From Flavobacterium humidisoli (GTDB lineage: Bacteria; Bacteroidota; Bacteroidia; Flavobacteriales; Flavobacteriaceae), in assembly GCF_023272795.1 (NCBI RefSeq), contig NZ_CP096829.1, forward strand, positions 5,332,001-5,396,000: a stretch of DNA of 64,000 nt, in the 5' to 3' direction. This document shows, one piece after another, positions 32,818 through 42,109 of this stretch. Each line of letters opens with the position of its first letter. The first letter of the stretch is position 1. A program made the position numbers and the translations under genes. The notes under the pieces are model-generated. The model searched no databases, was not told the origin of the DNA, and saw only the letters and a list, made by a program, of their open reading frames with translations.

Positions 32818-33956
32818 TATGAAATAGATGAATCTGTTTTAGAAAAAATGAGTGTTTCTATTTCACTTAAATCTGAGTTGAATGTGACAAAACTGGCAGG
32901 AAATCCAGTTTTTATTTTCCCTATTTTACTTTGTATACCAATAGCAGAAGCGACTCTTGTAGTAGCCATTTTTATTGCTTCATCAGCCGAAACATTCAGA
33001 TGATTGTAAGCATTTTGTACTGCTTCTGCCATAGATATTGTAGCTCCCGCCAGATTGCCGTCTTCATTTCTGTAAAAACCATTTTCTAAATGAGCATCAA
33101 AATTATCCCATTTAAAATTGGCTACTTTTCGCCCTAAAAAAGTAGCATCGCTTATTAAAAAGAATTTATCTTTTTTTAATTTATATGCCACTTTTGCAGC
33201 CGCATAATCGCAATGCGCACCGTCTAGAATAACTGGGGCATAAACAGCTTCATTTTCAAAAACAGCTCCAACTAAACCTGGTTCACGATGTCCAAACTGT
33301 GTCATGGCATTAAATAAGTGCGTTACCAGATTTATTCCTTTAGCAAAATAAGGCTGCGCTTCTTTATGGGTTATGGTCGAATGCCCGATCGAAATGGTAA
33401 TTCCGCTTTCAATTAGCATATTTAATTGTTCTTCTGTAAAACATTCTGGAGCAATTGTAATTACTTTAATAACATCTTTTCCTTTTTCGATAATTTCTTC
33501 AAGCTCAGCATTAGTCGGTTTTCGAACTTGATCAAGGCTGTGGGCACCACGTCGCAACGGATTTAAAAATGGCCCTTCCAAATGCATTCCGATCACACCA
33601 TTATTATGCTTTTTCATGTACGCACGAATGGCTTCAATTCCTTCTAAAATGGTTTCTCTTGAAGAAGAAATCAAACAAGGTAAAACGTGTGTTGTGCCGT
33701 ATTTCATACTTGCATCATAAATATCCTGAATGGTTTCCTCGTTTGGAGTCTGGCTGAAATAATACTTTTCGCCGCCATTGATCTGAATATCTATAAATCC
33801 TGCTGAAAGATGATTGCCTCCCAAATCGATTTTTTCCAAATCATTTGGAATTTCATTTTGCACTGAAATAATTTGCCCGTTTTCTATAATAACGACACCA
33901 TTTTCAATTATTTCGTCGCCTGTATGCACAACAGCATTTACAATCGCTTGTTTCAT
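32817..33956 (-). CDS. nagA: N-acetylglucosamine-6-phosphate deacetylase
   Basis: A 379-residue amidohydrolase converting GlcNAc-6-P to GlcN-6-P and acetate. Metal and substrate motifs are in order: AGFIDIQINGG (about 51-61), HLEGPFLNP (about 124-132), IGHSTITH (about 190), THLFNAMTQ (about 211), DGAHCD (about 240) and the catalytic Asp in LISDATFLG (near 268). Length is normal. The product of MurQ would feed into this enzyme, although the gene lies about 15 kb from the cell-wall cluster and I do not find the cluster's operator motif in front of it. Confidence 0.95.
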   Translation of the reverse strand: MKQAIVNAVVHTGDEIIENGVVIIENGQIISVQNEIPNDLEKIDLGGNHLSAGFIDIQINGGEKYYFSQTPNEETIQDIYDASMKYGTTHVLPCLISSSRETILEGIEAIRAYMKKHNNGVIGMHLEGPFLNPLRRGAHSLDQVRKPTNAELEEIIEKGKDVIKVITIAPECFTEEQLNMLIESGITISIGHSTITHKEAQPYFAKGINLVTHLFNAMTQFGHREPGLVGAVFENEAVYAPVILDGAHCDYAAAKVAYKLKKDKFFLISDATFLGRKVANFKWDNFDAHLENGFYRNEDGNLAGATISMAEAVQNAYNHLNVSADEAIKMATTRVASAIGIQSKIGKIKTGFPASFVTFNSDLSEIETLIFSKTDSSIS

Positions 33957-34018
33957 GATTTAATTTGTTTCTTTTTAGCCAAATTTAAAAAGAAGTTTGA
34001 ATTAATTGCATAAATAAA

Positions 34019-34044
34019 AAAGCTTCAGATGATTCTGAAGCTTT
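34019..34044. terminator. Terminator hairpin between the TolC gene and nagA
   Basis: Perfect 11-bp stem AAAGCTTCAGA / TCTGAAGCTTT with loop TGAT. On the minus strand it is followed by TTTTTTATTT, so it ends the ABC-HlyD-TolC transcript before nagA. Confidence 0.88.
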
Positions 34045-34107
34045 CTAAATTTAAATTATGAAAATTAATATAGTACAGTCATTGCAAACTGCATATCTGA
34101 TTACGTA

Positions 34108-35505
34108 TTAATCTGGATTTGCCAATATTTTATACAATTCGGCATTCGAAAGATAAAACTGATTCTCTAAACTTATTTGCGATAATTTTGCACTTACAAG
34201 ATTGTTTTCTCTCGAATTGATTAAGAAAATCGAACTCTCGCCGAATGAAAATAATTTTTCTTCTGAATTCAGCATCGTCATATAATCTTGTACGAGATTG
34301 TCGATTACGATTTTCTGTTTTCTTAACGAAGCAATTTCCGTCTGCTGTGCTTTGATTTTATTTTTAAGTTCCAATCGCTGTTGTCCAATATCATATTGCA
34401 TATCCTGAATTTTCAGTTTAGCCATTTTTAAACTTCCACGTTCTTTTCTTAAGAAAATTGGGAAACTGAAATCGATATTAAATTTATAATCATCAGCATT
34501 AAAATTATTCCAGTAATTTGGTTCTGAAATGTAGTTATAGCCCACATTTATTTTCGGAAGCAATGAATTGGCTTTCAGCTGGCGATTGACTTCCAAAATA
34601 TCCATTTTAGTTTCTAAAGATTGAATCTTTGGATGAGAATCTAATGATTCAACATCAACCATCATCGCATCTGTTTTTAATGTTTCCTCAATGGTCTGAA
34701 TTAGGTTTTGTTCTGGTTTTACCAAATCTCCCAATTCAACTGGAACATTTTCAATCCATAAAAAATTGGCCAATTTAAGTTTTGCTTTCGCTAATTTCAA
34801 ATTACCGTTTTCAACATTCAGTTCTCTGTTTCGCACGGTTATTTTAGCTTCAACGCTATCAATTGCTGGCGCATCTCCTGCTGCGATTAGTTTTTTAACC
34901 CCTTCAAAACGAGTGCTCGCAAAACCTAAATAGTTTTTATACAATTCTGCTTCGTTATAGCTTCTTCTCCATTCAAAATAAGCTTCACTTGCTTGATATA
35001 AAATTTCAATTGCTCTCAGTTTTCGCTGTGCGTCACTCAGTTTTACCTGAAGTTTTCCTTCGCGAACATCAGCCATTCGCTGGTTAATAAACATTCCCTG
35101 CCCTAAAGCAACATTAATTCCGAGCGAAGTTAGACCTGCTTCTGGAGTTTTGTTCTGCGGATTGTAATATTCTCCATTTGTATCGTCAAAACCTGCTTTA
35201 ATCTCTACTCCATACCAAGTCGGAATTTTAAAACTGCTGTTTAATAACGAATAATATTCTGTGCCCTTAAATTCTTTCTTATTGTAATCTACTTCCAATT
35301 TTGGATCAAATCCGCCTCGTGCCATCATCAACTTTGCCTGAGCATTTGTCACTTCAAGATTGGCTTGTTTTACCAACGGGTGATATTTTTTTACATATCC
35401 CAAGAACTCTATAAAAGTAAGTTCCTCTTGATTAAAATTCTGGCTATGAAGTGTAGAAAAACAAAATAGTATTAAGAAAGGAAACAATTTTACAAGATTT
35501 CTCAT
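34108..35505 (-). CDS. TolC-family outer-membrane channel of a type I-like exporter
   Basis: 465 residues from the ATG at 35505, one base after the HlyD stop; the longer frame from 35571 would run through HlyD codons and bury the signal peptide MRNLVKLFPFLILFCFSTLHSQ. The mature chain has two OEP repeats of long helices (about 40-240 and 270-460), e.g. FIEFLGYVKKYHPLVKQANLEVTNAQAKLMMARGG, typical of TolC. It would form the outer-membrane duct for the ABC and HlyD proteins encoded upstream. Confidence 0.9.
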   Translation of the reverse strand: MRNLVKLFPFLILFCFSTLHSQNFNQEELTFIEFLGYVKKYHPLVKQANLEVTNAQAKLMMARGGFDPKLEVDYNKKEFKGTEYYSLLNSSFKIPTWYGVEIKAGFDDTNGEYYNPQNKTPEAGLTSLGINVALGQGMFINQRMADVREGKLQVKLSDAQRKLRAIEILYQASEAYFEWRRSYNEAELYKNYLGFASTRFEGVKKLIAAGDAPAIDSVEAKITVRNRELNVENGNLKLAKAKLKLANFLWIENVPVELGDLVKPEQNLIQTIEETLKTDAMMVDVESLDSHPKIQSLETKMDILEVNRQLKANSLLPKINVGYNYISEPNYWNNFNADDYKFNIDFSFPIFLRKERGSLKMAKLKIQDMQYDIGQQRLELKNKIKAQQTEIASLRKQKIVIDNLVQDYMTMLNSEEKLFSFGESSIFLINSRENNLVSAKLSQISLENQFYLSNAELYKILANPD

Positions 35506-35506
35506 T

Positions 35507-36859
35507 TTACTTTTTCTCCTTTCCTTTATCTTCTTTTTCTCCTGAATTATAATAGTTTGGCGGGAAACCATTCAAGTTTCGCCAAATCTCATACCATACC
35601 GAAACGGTTTCTAATAATGCAATACTTTGCGCACCGGCACCAATACTCAATTCTTTTGGCCAATGACGATCTTCTCCATCTGGCGAAACCAAAATTCTAT
35701 ATTTACCGTTCGGGCTAATAAAGTTTTCTATCGCTACAACTTTACCACCGTAAGTTCCGTATGATAATCCTGGCCATCCAGAAAATACGATTCTAGGCCA
35801 TCCGTCAAACCAGACACGAACTTTTGCTCCTCGATGAACCAAAGGCAAATCGATTGGGTCTACGTAAGTTTCTACAGCAATATCATACTTAGAAGGCATG
35901 ATACTGACTACAGGAGTTCCTTCTTTAATTGTCTCTCCCAAACCAGCCAATAAAGCACGGTTTACATAACCGCTTTGAGGTGCTGTAATGTAATACAACC
36001 CGTTTCTCAATCTGTAATTTGTATATTGATTTTCTAGTTTGTTAACCTGAGCTTCTGTATCGTATTGTGTGCTTAAAGCTGTAAATTTATCGCTTCTTGA
36101 TTTTGATATTTTTTCAGCATATTCAGCAGTAATTCTATTGATTTCTACTCTAGCATTTATCAATTCGTTTTTACTGCTTAACAATTTATTTTCCTGTGTA
36201 ATCACATACGCTTCTGACTCTTGCAGTTTTAATCTTTTCTGCTCAACATCGGTAAGCGGTTTAAGACCTTCTTTGTTTAAAGCAGTCGAACGGTCAAATT
36301 GTGTTTTTGCAATTCGAAGCTGTGTTTTTACTGCCACAAGATCCATACTGTCACTTTTTATTTTAAGCTGTGCCTGACGTATTTTATTTTGCGCCTGCTG
36401 CAGCTTCAATTGTCTTTCAGTAGTAAGCGATTGTGCTTGTACATCAAGAGAATTTACTTTATCGCCATACGATTCTGCTGCCATTTTTTTGGCATCTACC
36501 TGTTGTTTGGTATTGCCAACTAGATTAGGATCGAGGTAATCTTCTTTAATCTCTGAGATGTAAAGAATAGTATCTCCTTTTTTCACATAATCTCCTTCTT
36601 TTACAAACCATTTTTCGATTCGTCCCGCAATCGCATTATGAACCGTTTGCGGTCTCTGGTCTGGTTTTAAAGTTGTAACAGAACCCGTTCCCGAAATATT
36701 CTGTGTCCAAGGCAGAAAAAGACAGGCTACTCCAAAAATCAAAAATCCGATTATGACTTTGTTTAAGATTTCGTAATGAGGTCTGCGGGCAACGCTTGTA
36801 ATCGATTTGTATTTGCCCGGCGTTATAAGTACATTGTTGTCTTTAGATAGGTTGAGCAT
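35507..36859 (-). CDS. HlyD-family membrane-fusion protein
   Basis: A 450-residue periplasmic adaptor. One N-terminal membrane helix (about 34-50, VIIGFLIFGVACLFLPW), a split biotinyl-lipoyl-like domain (HNAIAGRIEKWFVKEGDYVKKGDTILYIS, about 74-102, and ITAPQSGYVNRALLAGLGETIKEG, about 290-313) and between them a long coiled coil (about 120-285). C-terminal beta-barrel follows. It bridges the ABC transporter and the TolC channel; the start is 2 bp after the ABC stop. Confidence 0.92.
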   Translation of the reverse strand: MLNLSKDNNVLITPGKYKSITSVARRPHYEILNKVIIGFLIFGVACLFLPWTQNISGTGSVTTLKPDQRPQTVHNAIAGRIEKWFVKEGDYVKKGDTILYISEIKEDYLDPNLVGNTKQQVDAKKMAAESYGDKVNSLDVQAQSLTTERQLKLQQAQNKIRQAQLKIKSDSMDLVAVKTQLRIAKTQFDRSTALNKEGLKPLTDVEQKRLKLQESEAYVITQENKLLSSKNELINARVEINRITAEYAEKISKSRSDKFTALSTQYDTEAQVNKLENQYTNYRLRNGLYYITAPQSGYVNRALLAGLGETIKEGTPVVSIMPSKYDIAVETYVDPIDLPLVHRGAKVRVWFDGWPRIVFSGWPGLSYGTYGGKVVAIENFISPNGKYRILVSPDGEDRHWPKELSIGAGAQSIALLETVSVWYEIWRNLNGFPPNYYNSGEKEDKGKEKK

Positions 36860-36861
36860 GA

Positions 36862-38517
36862 TTAAAGCTTTATGTCGTTAATAATTTTTCCGTCATCAAT
36901 CGTAATCATACGACTGCATTTGCTCTTCCAAACATCATTTTTAGAGGTTACAATAACAGTCCAGTCGTTTTCTTCAGAAAGTAAGAAATCCACAATTTTA
37001 CTCGATGTTATTTCGTCCATTTTATCAACCGGATCTTCTAAGAATAAGATATTTGGTTTACCCACAATACTTCTTGCCAAAAGAATTTTCTGAACATCGG
37101 AAGCAGAAAGTTCACGACCTCCCGGATGAATTTGATTCTCCAATCCGTTCTCGAAAGTTTTAATGTATGGTGTTAGTCCAACATTATCTAAAGCCCATTT
37201 TAAATCATCACTATTTAGTTTTTCATTTCCAAAAACAATATTCTCTCGAATTGTTCCTGCAAAAAGTGTATCGCCCTGCAAGTATGTTCCTGCCTGAGCT
37301 CTATAGGTATCTTCGTTAAGACGGTTCATGTAATTATCGGTCACATACATGGCACCGCTTTCTGGCTCCAAAACTCCAGAAAGAAGACGTAGTAAAGTAC
37401 TTTTTCCTGCACCATTTGTTCCAGTAAGAATAATTTTTTCGCCTTGCGAAATTTTCAAATTGATATTTTTAAGCGATTTCTTGCTGTGGTGCGGATAATG
37501 ATAACTGACGCTTTCGGTTTCGATATTAATTCCTTTTTCAGTTTTATCTGAAGTCTCAGGAATGCATGAAATCTCCATATCGGTAACTTGTCCAATTTTT
37601 TCAACAGAAGTCAGAACATCATAGAAAGATTCCAATCCGAAGATGATTTTCTCAACAGAATTAATCAATAATACAATTACAATTTCAGCTGCTACAAACT
37701 GCCCTATGTTCATTTGGTGGTGAATTACCAGAAAACCACCGATCGACAATAAGGCAGCGGTAACAATTACTTTAAAAATAGTCAGCTGAATGTATTGTTT
37801 CTTCATTACCTGAAAATGTTTTTCACGGTAATTGACATAGTTTGTTACATATCCGTCATTTCTTTCCAATGCATATTCAAAAGCGCCTTTTCTGCGGAAA
37901 CTTTCTCTATTTCGGGCAATTTCCTGAAGCCATGCCGCTACTTTATATTTAAACTTAGATTCGTTCAGACTGGTTTCTAATCCATCTCTATACGAAAATT
38001 TAAAAATGACATATAAAATGACAATAAACAAAAGTCCAATAACCATAAAGAAAGAATGGTAAAGAACTAATAAAATAATCCCCAGCCCAACCTGTAGGAA
38101 TGCTGTACAGAAATCAAGCAATAGTTTTGCTGTTCCTTTCTGGACCATCAAAGTATCGAAAAAACGATTTGCTTTTTCAGGAGCATACTCTGAGTACATT
38201 TCTTTAAATTTAATTAAGGGCATTCTGTAGGCAAATTCAAATGAAGAGCGAACAAAAATTCGCTGCTGCAGATTCTCTACAATACGCAGCTGCAAAATAG
38301 TCAGCACTCCTCCAAAACCAACTCCAATCGTAACCAGAATCACCAGAACGATCCACGAAACGCTTAGCTGTCCGCTTTGAATAAAATTAATAATTGCCTG
38401 AATTCCCAAAGGCAGAGAAAGATTTACTAACCCTGCAAACGCAGCATAGAAGATAATTTGATACACATCGCGCTTATCTAGCTGCAATAAGTTGTAAAAT
38501 CGTTTGAATGGTGTCAT
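36862..38517 (-). CDS. ABC exporter with degenerate nucleotide-binding domain
   Basis: 551 residues: six-helix transmembrane domain (about 20-300) and a C-terminal nucleotide-binding domain (about 330-551), without the N-terminal peptidase domain of bacteriocin exporters. Walker A GTNGAGKST (about 366-374) is intact, but the signature reads ELSASDVQK (about 470) for LSGGQ, Walker B reads ILFLEDPVD (about 488) where ILxLDEP is usual, and the switch His is missing (IVTSKND, about 521, for ITHR). First gene of ABC-HlyD-TolC. It should energise export of a protein or peptide, but the catalytic changes suggest slow or altered ATP use. No obvious secreted substrate gene adjoins it. Confidence 0.88.
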   Translation of the reverse strand: MTPFKRFYNLLQLDKRDVYQIIFYAAFAGLVNLSLPLGIQAIINFIQSGQLSVSWIVLVILVTIGVGFGGVLTILQLRIVENLQQRIFVRSSFEFAYRMPLIKFKEMYSEYAPEKANRFFDTLMVQKGTAKLLLDFCTAFLQVGLGIILLVLYHSFFMVIGLLFIVILYVIFKFSYRDGLETSLNESKFKYKVAAWLQEIARNRESFRRKGAFEYALERNDGYVTNYVNYREKHFQVMKKQYIQLTIFKVIVTAALLSIGGFLVIHHQMNIGQFVAAEIVIVLLINSVEKIIFGLESFYDVLTSVEKIGQVTDMEISCIPETSDKTEKGINIETESVSYHYPHHSKKSLKNINLKISQGEKIILTGTNGAGKSTLLRLLSGVLEPESGAMYVTDNYMNRLNEDTYRAQAGTYLQGDTLFAGTIRENIVFGNEKLNSDDLKWALDNVGLTPYIKTFENGLENQIHPGGRELSASDVQKILLARSIVGKPNILFLEDPVDKMDEITSSKIVDFLLSEENDWTVIVTSKNDVWKSKCSRMITIDDGKIINDIKL

Positions 38518-38618
38518 GAATTTAAGTATAAATACAAGATTATTACATAGAATAAATATACGGCAAAAACCGCATTTTTGGATTAAGATTTTTACCCTAA
38601 TCCTTAAAAAACAAGTAT

Positions 38619-39023
38619 TTATGAATTCACCCTTGGAGGCGGTATATCTATTTTACCGTGAAAACCGAACGAAAAGATCGTATTATCAATATATTTTTTC
38701 CCTTCTGATTCTATTAGAAAACAAAAATTAGGCATCAAAGATTCTGATGAAATCAAATATTCCATTAAAGGAATGCCTTTTGCTAATTTGGCAGTTTTGG
38801 TGTCTTTTGTTTTGTAGTCGTCCAGTTCTTCTGGAATTCCATCACACTTGAAGATTTTTTTCAGAAAGTTGCAAGTAATGCCTTTTACTGTGTAAGTTTC
38901 AGCGTTATCGCTTAAGATCCTCCCAACACTATTAGAAATATTTAAACTGCTAATTAGAAAATAGCCGACAAGCAATGCCTGAAGGCATTTACATAAAAAG
39001 CTATTTTTAATTTTGTTCAACAT
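38619..39023 (-). CDS. Small exported protein of unknown function
   Basis: 134 residues, not recognised. It starts with a basic then hydrophobic signal-anchor (KNSFLCKCLQALLVGYFLISSLNI, about 6-29) and has a mixed alpha/beta remainder with Cys at about 51 and 59 (GITCNFLKKIFKCDG) that could form a disulfide, ending in the proline-rich IDIPPPRVNS. It is transcribed toward, and 101 bp before, the ABC exporter gene. Coding is supported by signal peptide and frame length rather than by homology. An inverted repeat AATCACA/TGTGATT lies 29 bp upstream. Confidence 0.6.
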   Translation of the reverse strand: MLNKIKNSFLCKCLQALLVGYFLISSLNISNSVGRILSDNAETYTVKGITCNFLKKIFKCDGIPEELDDYKTKDTKTAKLAKGIPLMEYLISSESLMPNFCFLIESEGKKYIDNTIFSFGFHGKIDIPPPRVNS

Positions 39024-39051
39024 ACTCTGAAAAAGGCTGAAAGTTTAATTA

Positions 39052-39069
39052 AATCACACCGTTGTGATT
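39052..39069. promoter_or_regulatory. Inverted repeat AATCACA-n4-TGTGATT
   Basis: Perfect 7-bp arms around CCGT, upstream of the small exported protein (minus strand) and 309 bp before the DUF1810 gene (plus strand). It resembles a Crp/Fnr-type operator (TGTGA-n6-TCACA turned inside out) and could be bound by a dimeric regulator. The rest of the 354-bp gap (39024-39377) is AT-rich and shows no gene. Confidence 0.4.
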
Positions 39070-39377
39070 GAAAATCCCTGTGATATAAGGCGTTTATTAT
39101 AATTTTTCTGAGCGCGCAATTTAGAGCCATTTTTTTTGTAGAACATTAAAATAACATTAGAATTTAGAATCATTAAAAACTTTAAAATTATATTAACAAG
39201 GCATTCTTACAGGGCTGTCGGAATTATGTAAAGACCAACTACAATTCTATAACTTTTACACAGTTAAGCATTTTACTTTTGGATATCGAAAATTCGACAA
39301 AGTTTAAATAAAGAAATAATACCGTGTTACCAATTACAAAAACCCGATTTACAAATCCTTTAATACCTAATCTAGAG

Positions 39378-39836
39378 ATGATTTACCCAAAAAATGATTT
39401 GACCCGATTTTTAGATGCTCAAAACAAACTATATCTAACAGCTTTTTCAGAATTAAAAAAGGGTAAAAAAGAAACTCATTGGATGTGGTTTATTTTTCCG
39501 CAGATTAAAGGTTTAGGGAAAAGTGCAATTTCAGATTATTATGCTGTTGCCGATTTAAAGGAAGCAGAAGAATTCTTAAAGCATCCTATTTTATCTAAGC
39601 ATTTAATTGAGATTTCGAAACTTCTTTTAACTTTTAAAAAGAAATCTGCCGAAGGTATCTTAGGCGAGCTTGATGCCCGAAAACTGCATTCTTCAATGAG
39701 TTTATTTGTTCAGGTAGAAAATGCAGATCCTGTATTTCAGGAGATCTTGGATACTTTTTTCTTTGGACATCTAGATCAGATGACTTTAAATTTTACAAAA
39801 AAAAATTGTGTTCTGCCAGACACAGTACTTTCTTAA
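39378..39836 (+). CDS. DUF1810 family protein
   Basis: 152 residues from the ATG at 39378; an upstream GTG at 39324 would add 18 residues lying before the conserved start. The sequence DLTRFLDAQNKLYLTAFSELKKGKKETHWMWFIFPQIKGLG is diagnostic of DUF1810 (positions about 6-46), as are HPILSKHL and LDARKLHSSMSLF. Cytoplasmic, no signal. Biochemical role is unknown. Followed by a good terminator. Confidence 0.88.
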   Translation: MIYPKNDLTRFLDAQNKLYLTAFSELKKGKKETHWMWFIFPQIKGLGKSAISDYYAVADLKEAEEFLKHPILSKHLIEISKLLLTFKKKSAEGILGELDARKLHSSMSLFVQVENADPVFQEILDTFFFGHLDQMTLNFTKKNCVLPDTVLS

Positions 39837-39849
39837 TATTCTTAGGACG

Positions 39850-39883
39850 AAAAAAGGAATAGCTTGAAAACTATTCCTTTTTT
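39850..39883. terminator. Bidirectional terminator between DUF1810 and dsbD
   Basis: Perfect 13-bp stem AAAAAAGGAATAG / CTATTCCTTTTTT with 8-nt loop; T-runs on both strands let it serve the two convergent genes. Confidence 0.9.
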
Positions 39884-39926
39884 AATGAACAACATAATTA
39901 TAAATAAAAGTAAAAAATCTGTTTTA

Positions 39927-41969
39927 TCAGCTTTTCTCAAAATTAGAAACACCTTTTTGCAGCCAGTTTAGGTATTCTTCAATATCTGGATTATAAGCCG
40001 AAGTTTCATTGAGACTTTCGCCATTATGGTTGACTAGAACATAAAAAGGCTGTGCATTGGTTTTGTAGGTTAGTGTTTGAAATTCACTCCATTTTTGGCC
40101 TATATATTTCAACTTTTTCCCTGTTAGTTTAGACGTAATTTGTTCTTTTTCTGATAATTCTCTTTTATCATCAACATATAAAGAAATCAAGACTATATCG
40201 CCTTTTAGAATTTTCTGCACTTTTTCGTCAGACCAGACATTGTCTTCCATTTTTCGGCAATTTACGCAGGCGTGTCCTGTAAAGTCGATCATAACAGGTT
40301 TCCCGATTTTTTTGGCGTATGCCATTCCTTGATCATAATCTGTAAAGGCAACAATATTATGAGGGCCAAATTCAGCTCCTTCAGGCAGATTTTGTACTAT
40401 TTCTGAAGACGTAGAATTATTCAAACCATTCGGAATTTCGCTGTAATGCATTGGTGGCGGAAAACCACTTATCATTTTTAACGGAGCTCCCCAGATACCT
40501 GGAATTAAATAAATCGTAAAAGCCAAAACGACAACGCCTAATCCTAATCTTCCAACACTTATATTTGAAATCGGACTATCATGCGGTAACTGAATTTTTC
40601 CAAATAAATAAAAAGCTAAAGTTCCAAAAATGGCGATCCAAATGGCTAAAAAGGCTTCTCTTTCAAACCAATGCAATTGCAAAACTAAATCGGCATTTGA
40701 TAAAAATTTAAACGCTAAAGCCAATTCTAAAAAACCTAAAAATACTTTTACTGAATTCAACCATCCGCCCGATTTTGGGAGTGAATTCAGCCAGCCTGGA
40801 AAAGCTGCAAATAATGTAAATGGTAAAGCCAAAGCCAGAGAAAAACCAAACATTCCGACAAATGGAGCTATTCCTCCGCGTGAAGCGGCTTCGACCAATA
40901 ACGTCCCAACAATTGGCCCAGTACAAGAAAAAGAAACAATTGCGAGAGCCAAAGCCATAAATAATATTCCGACAATACCGCCTTTATCTGCCTGCGAATC
41001 GACTTTGTTTGCCCAAGCATTTGGAAGCATAATTTCGAAAGCGCCCAAAAATGAAAACGCAAAAATCATTAAAAACACAAAAAACACAAGATTGAACCAG
41101 ACATTTGTAGAAAGCGCATTTAGCGAATCTGCTCCAAAAGCCCAAGTCACAACGGCTCCCAAAAAGATATAAATGGCAATAATGGCAATTCCGTAAAAAA
41201 CTGCTTTTCTAATTCCCTGCGACTTTGTTTTGCTTTGTTTCGTAAAAAAACTGACCGTCATCGGGATCATCGGAAAAACGCAAGGTGTTAGCAAGGCCGC
41301 GAAACCTGAAAAAAAAGATAATAAAAAGATTGTCCATAAACTTCTTGATTCTGTTTTTGGTTCTCTTTTTTTGATTTCTTTTTGAGGCGCTTTTACAATT
41401 TCTGTCGCAATAATATCTTTTGTTTTTTCATTTGCTTCAATAACCGAAGCATCTTTTTCGATAGCTTTATCTTCTGTTTTAATAGCAGTTTCGATCAAAG
41501 TTTTCGCTTTCGCGGAAGGGCTAACGGTAAACTCCAATTCATCTGAACTTGGAGGAAGACAATTTTCATCATTGCAAACCATAAATTCAACCTCAGCCTT
41601 GATTTTGAATGGTTTTGATGAAAGAATTTTGATGCGTTGCTTAAAAGTGGTTTCTTTTTCAAAAAACTTAATCTGCATTTTGAAAACAGGATCATTAATC
41701 GTTTTTCCTTTTTCTTCTTTTACAGCATCAATTAATTGAAAATCAGCACTTTTAATAAAATTAAAATGAGTTGGAATTGGACCTCCGTCTGAAACTTCCT
41801 GACTGTATAAATGCCAACCCGATTCTATAATGGCTTTTGCCTGCAATTCATATTCAGTATCAGAAATTTTCTCGATACTGGTTTTCCATTTTATGGGATT
41901 ATAGATCTGAGCCTTTACGAATATGGAAAACAGCAGGAAAAAGCCCAGTAAAAAAATATTCTTTTTCAT
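39927..41969 (-). CDS. dsbD: Thiol:disulfide interchange protein DsbD
   Basis: 680 residues. Signal peptide (to VKAQ, about 20), N-terminal DsbD-alpha-like domain (about 25-165; its Cys pair is in VCNDENCLPP, about 132-137), eight-helix membrane domain with one reactive Cys in TPCVFPMIPM (229) and one in SCTGPIVG (349), and a C-terminal thioredoxin domain with CVNC (567-570). It passes electrons from cytoplasmic thioredoxin to periplasmic thiol proteins. It lies just beyond a redox-rich SusCD operon on the same strand but is cut off from it by a terminator at 41987-42016. Confidence 0.94.
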   Translation of the reverse strand: MKKNIFLLGFFLLFSIFVKAQIYNPIKWKTSIEKISDTEYELQAKAIIESGWHLYSQEVSDGGPIPTHFNFIKSADFQLIDAVKEEKGKTINDPVFKMQIKFFEKETTFKQRIKILSSKPFKIKAEVEFMVCNDENCLPPSSDELEFTVSPSAKAKTLIETAIKTEDKAIEKDASVIEANEKTKDIIATEIVKAPQKEIKKREPKTESRSLWTIFLLSFFSGFAALLTPCVFPMIPMTVSFFTKQSKTKSQGIRKAVFYGIAIIAIYIFLGAVVTWAFGADSLNALSTNVWFNLVFFVFLMIFAFSFLGAFEIMLPNAWANKVDSQADKGGIVGILFMALALAIVSFSCTGPIVGTLLVEAASRGGIAPFVGMFGFSLALALPFTLFAAFPGWLNSLPKSGGWLNSVKVFLGFLELALAFKFLSNADLVLQLHWFEREAFLAIWIAIFGTLAFYLFGKIQLPHDSPISNISVGRLGLGVVVLAFTIYLIPGIWGAPLKMISGFPPPMHYSEIPNGLNNSTSSEIVQNLPEGAEFGPHNIVAFTDYDQGMAYAKKIGKPVMIDFTGHACVNCRKMEDNVWSDEKVQKILKGDIVLISLYVDDKRELSEKEQITSKLTGKKLKYIGQKWSEFQTLTYKTNAQPFYVLVNHNGESLNETSAYNPDIEEYLNWLQKGVSNFEKS

Positions 41970-41986
41970 GGGTAAAAACTTTAAAA

Positions 41987-42016
41987 AGAGGGTTGAATAG
42001 CAAAAAACAACCCTCT
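41987..42016 (-). terminator. Terminator of the ECF-controlled SusCD operon
   Basis: Minus strand AGAGGGTTG-loop-CAACCCTCT followed by TTTTT, 94 bp past the M16 peptidase stop and before dsbD. Confidence 0.85.
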
Positions 42017-42109
42017 AAGTAATCCGCTAACAAACTAAATTGCTTACTAATTCAAAATACTATTTGATAGGGAAATACAAATTAAACTCTAGTAAATAAA
42101 AGGGTCAGA

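Noticed and set aside
36862..38517. Frameshift explaining the degenerate ABC motifs
   Set aside because: The frame is continuous, flanking motifs (Walker A, DDGKI end) are in register, and the changed residues are single substitutions rather than a shifted stretch.
40630..41172. 180-codon plus-strand frame
   Set aside because: Antisense to the dsbD membrane domain; Ala/Asn/Lys-rich composition mirrors the hydrophobic codons on the other strand.
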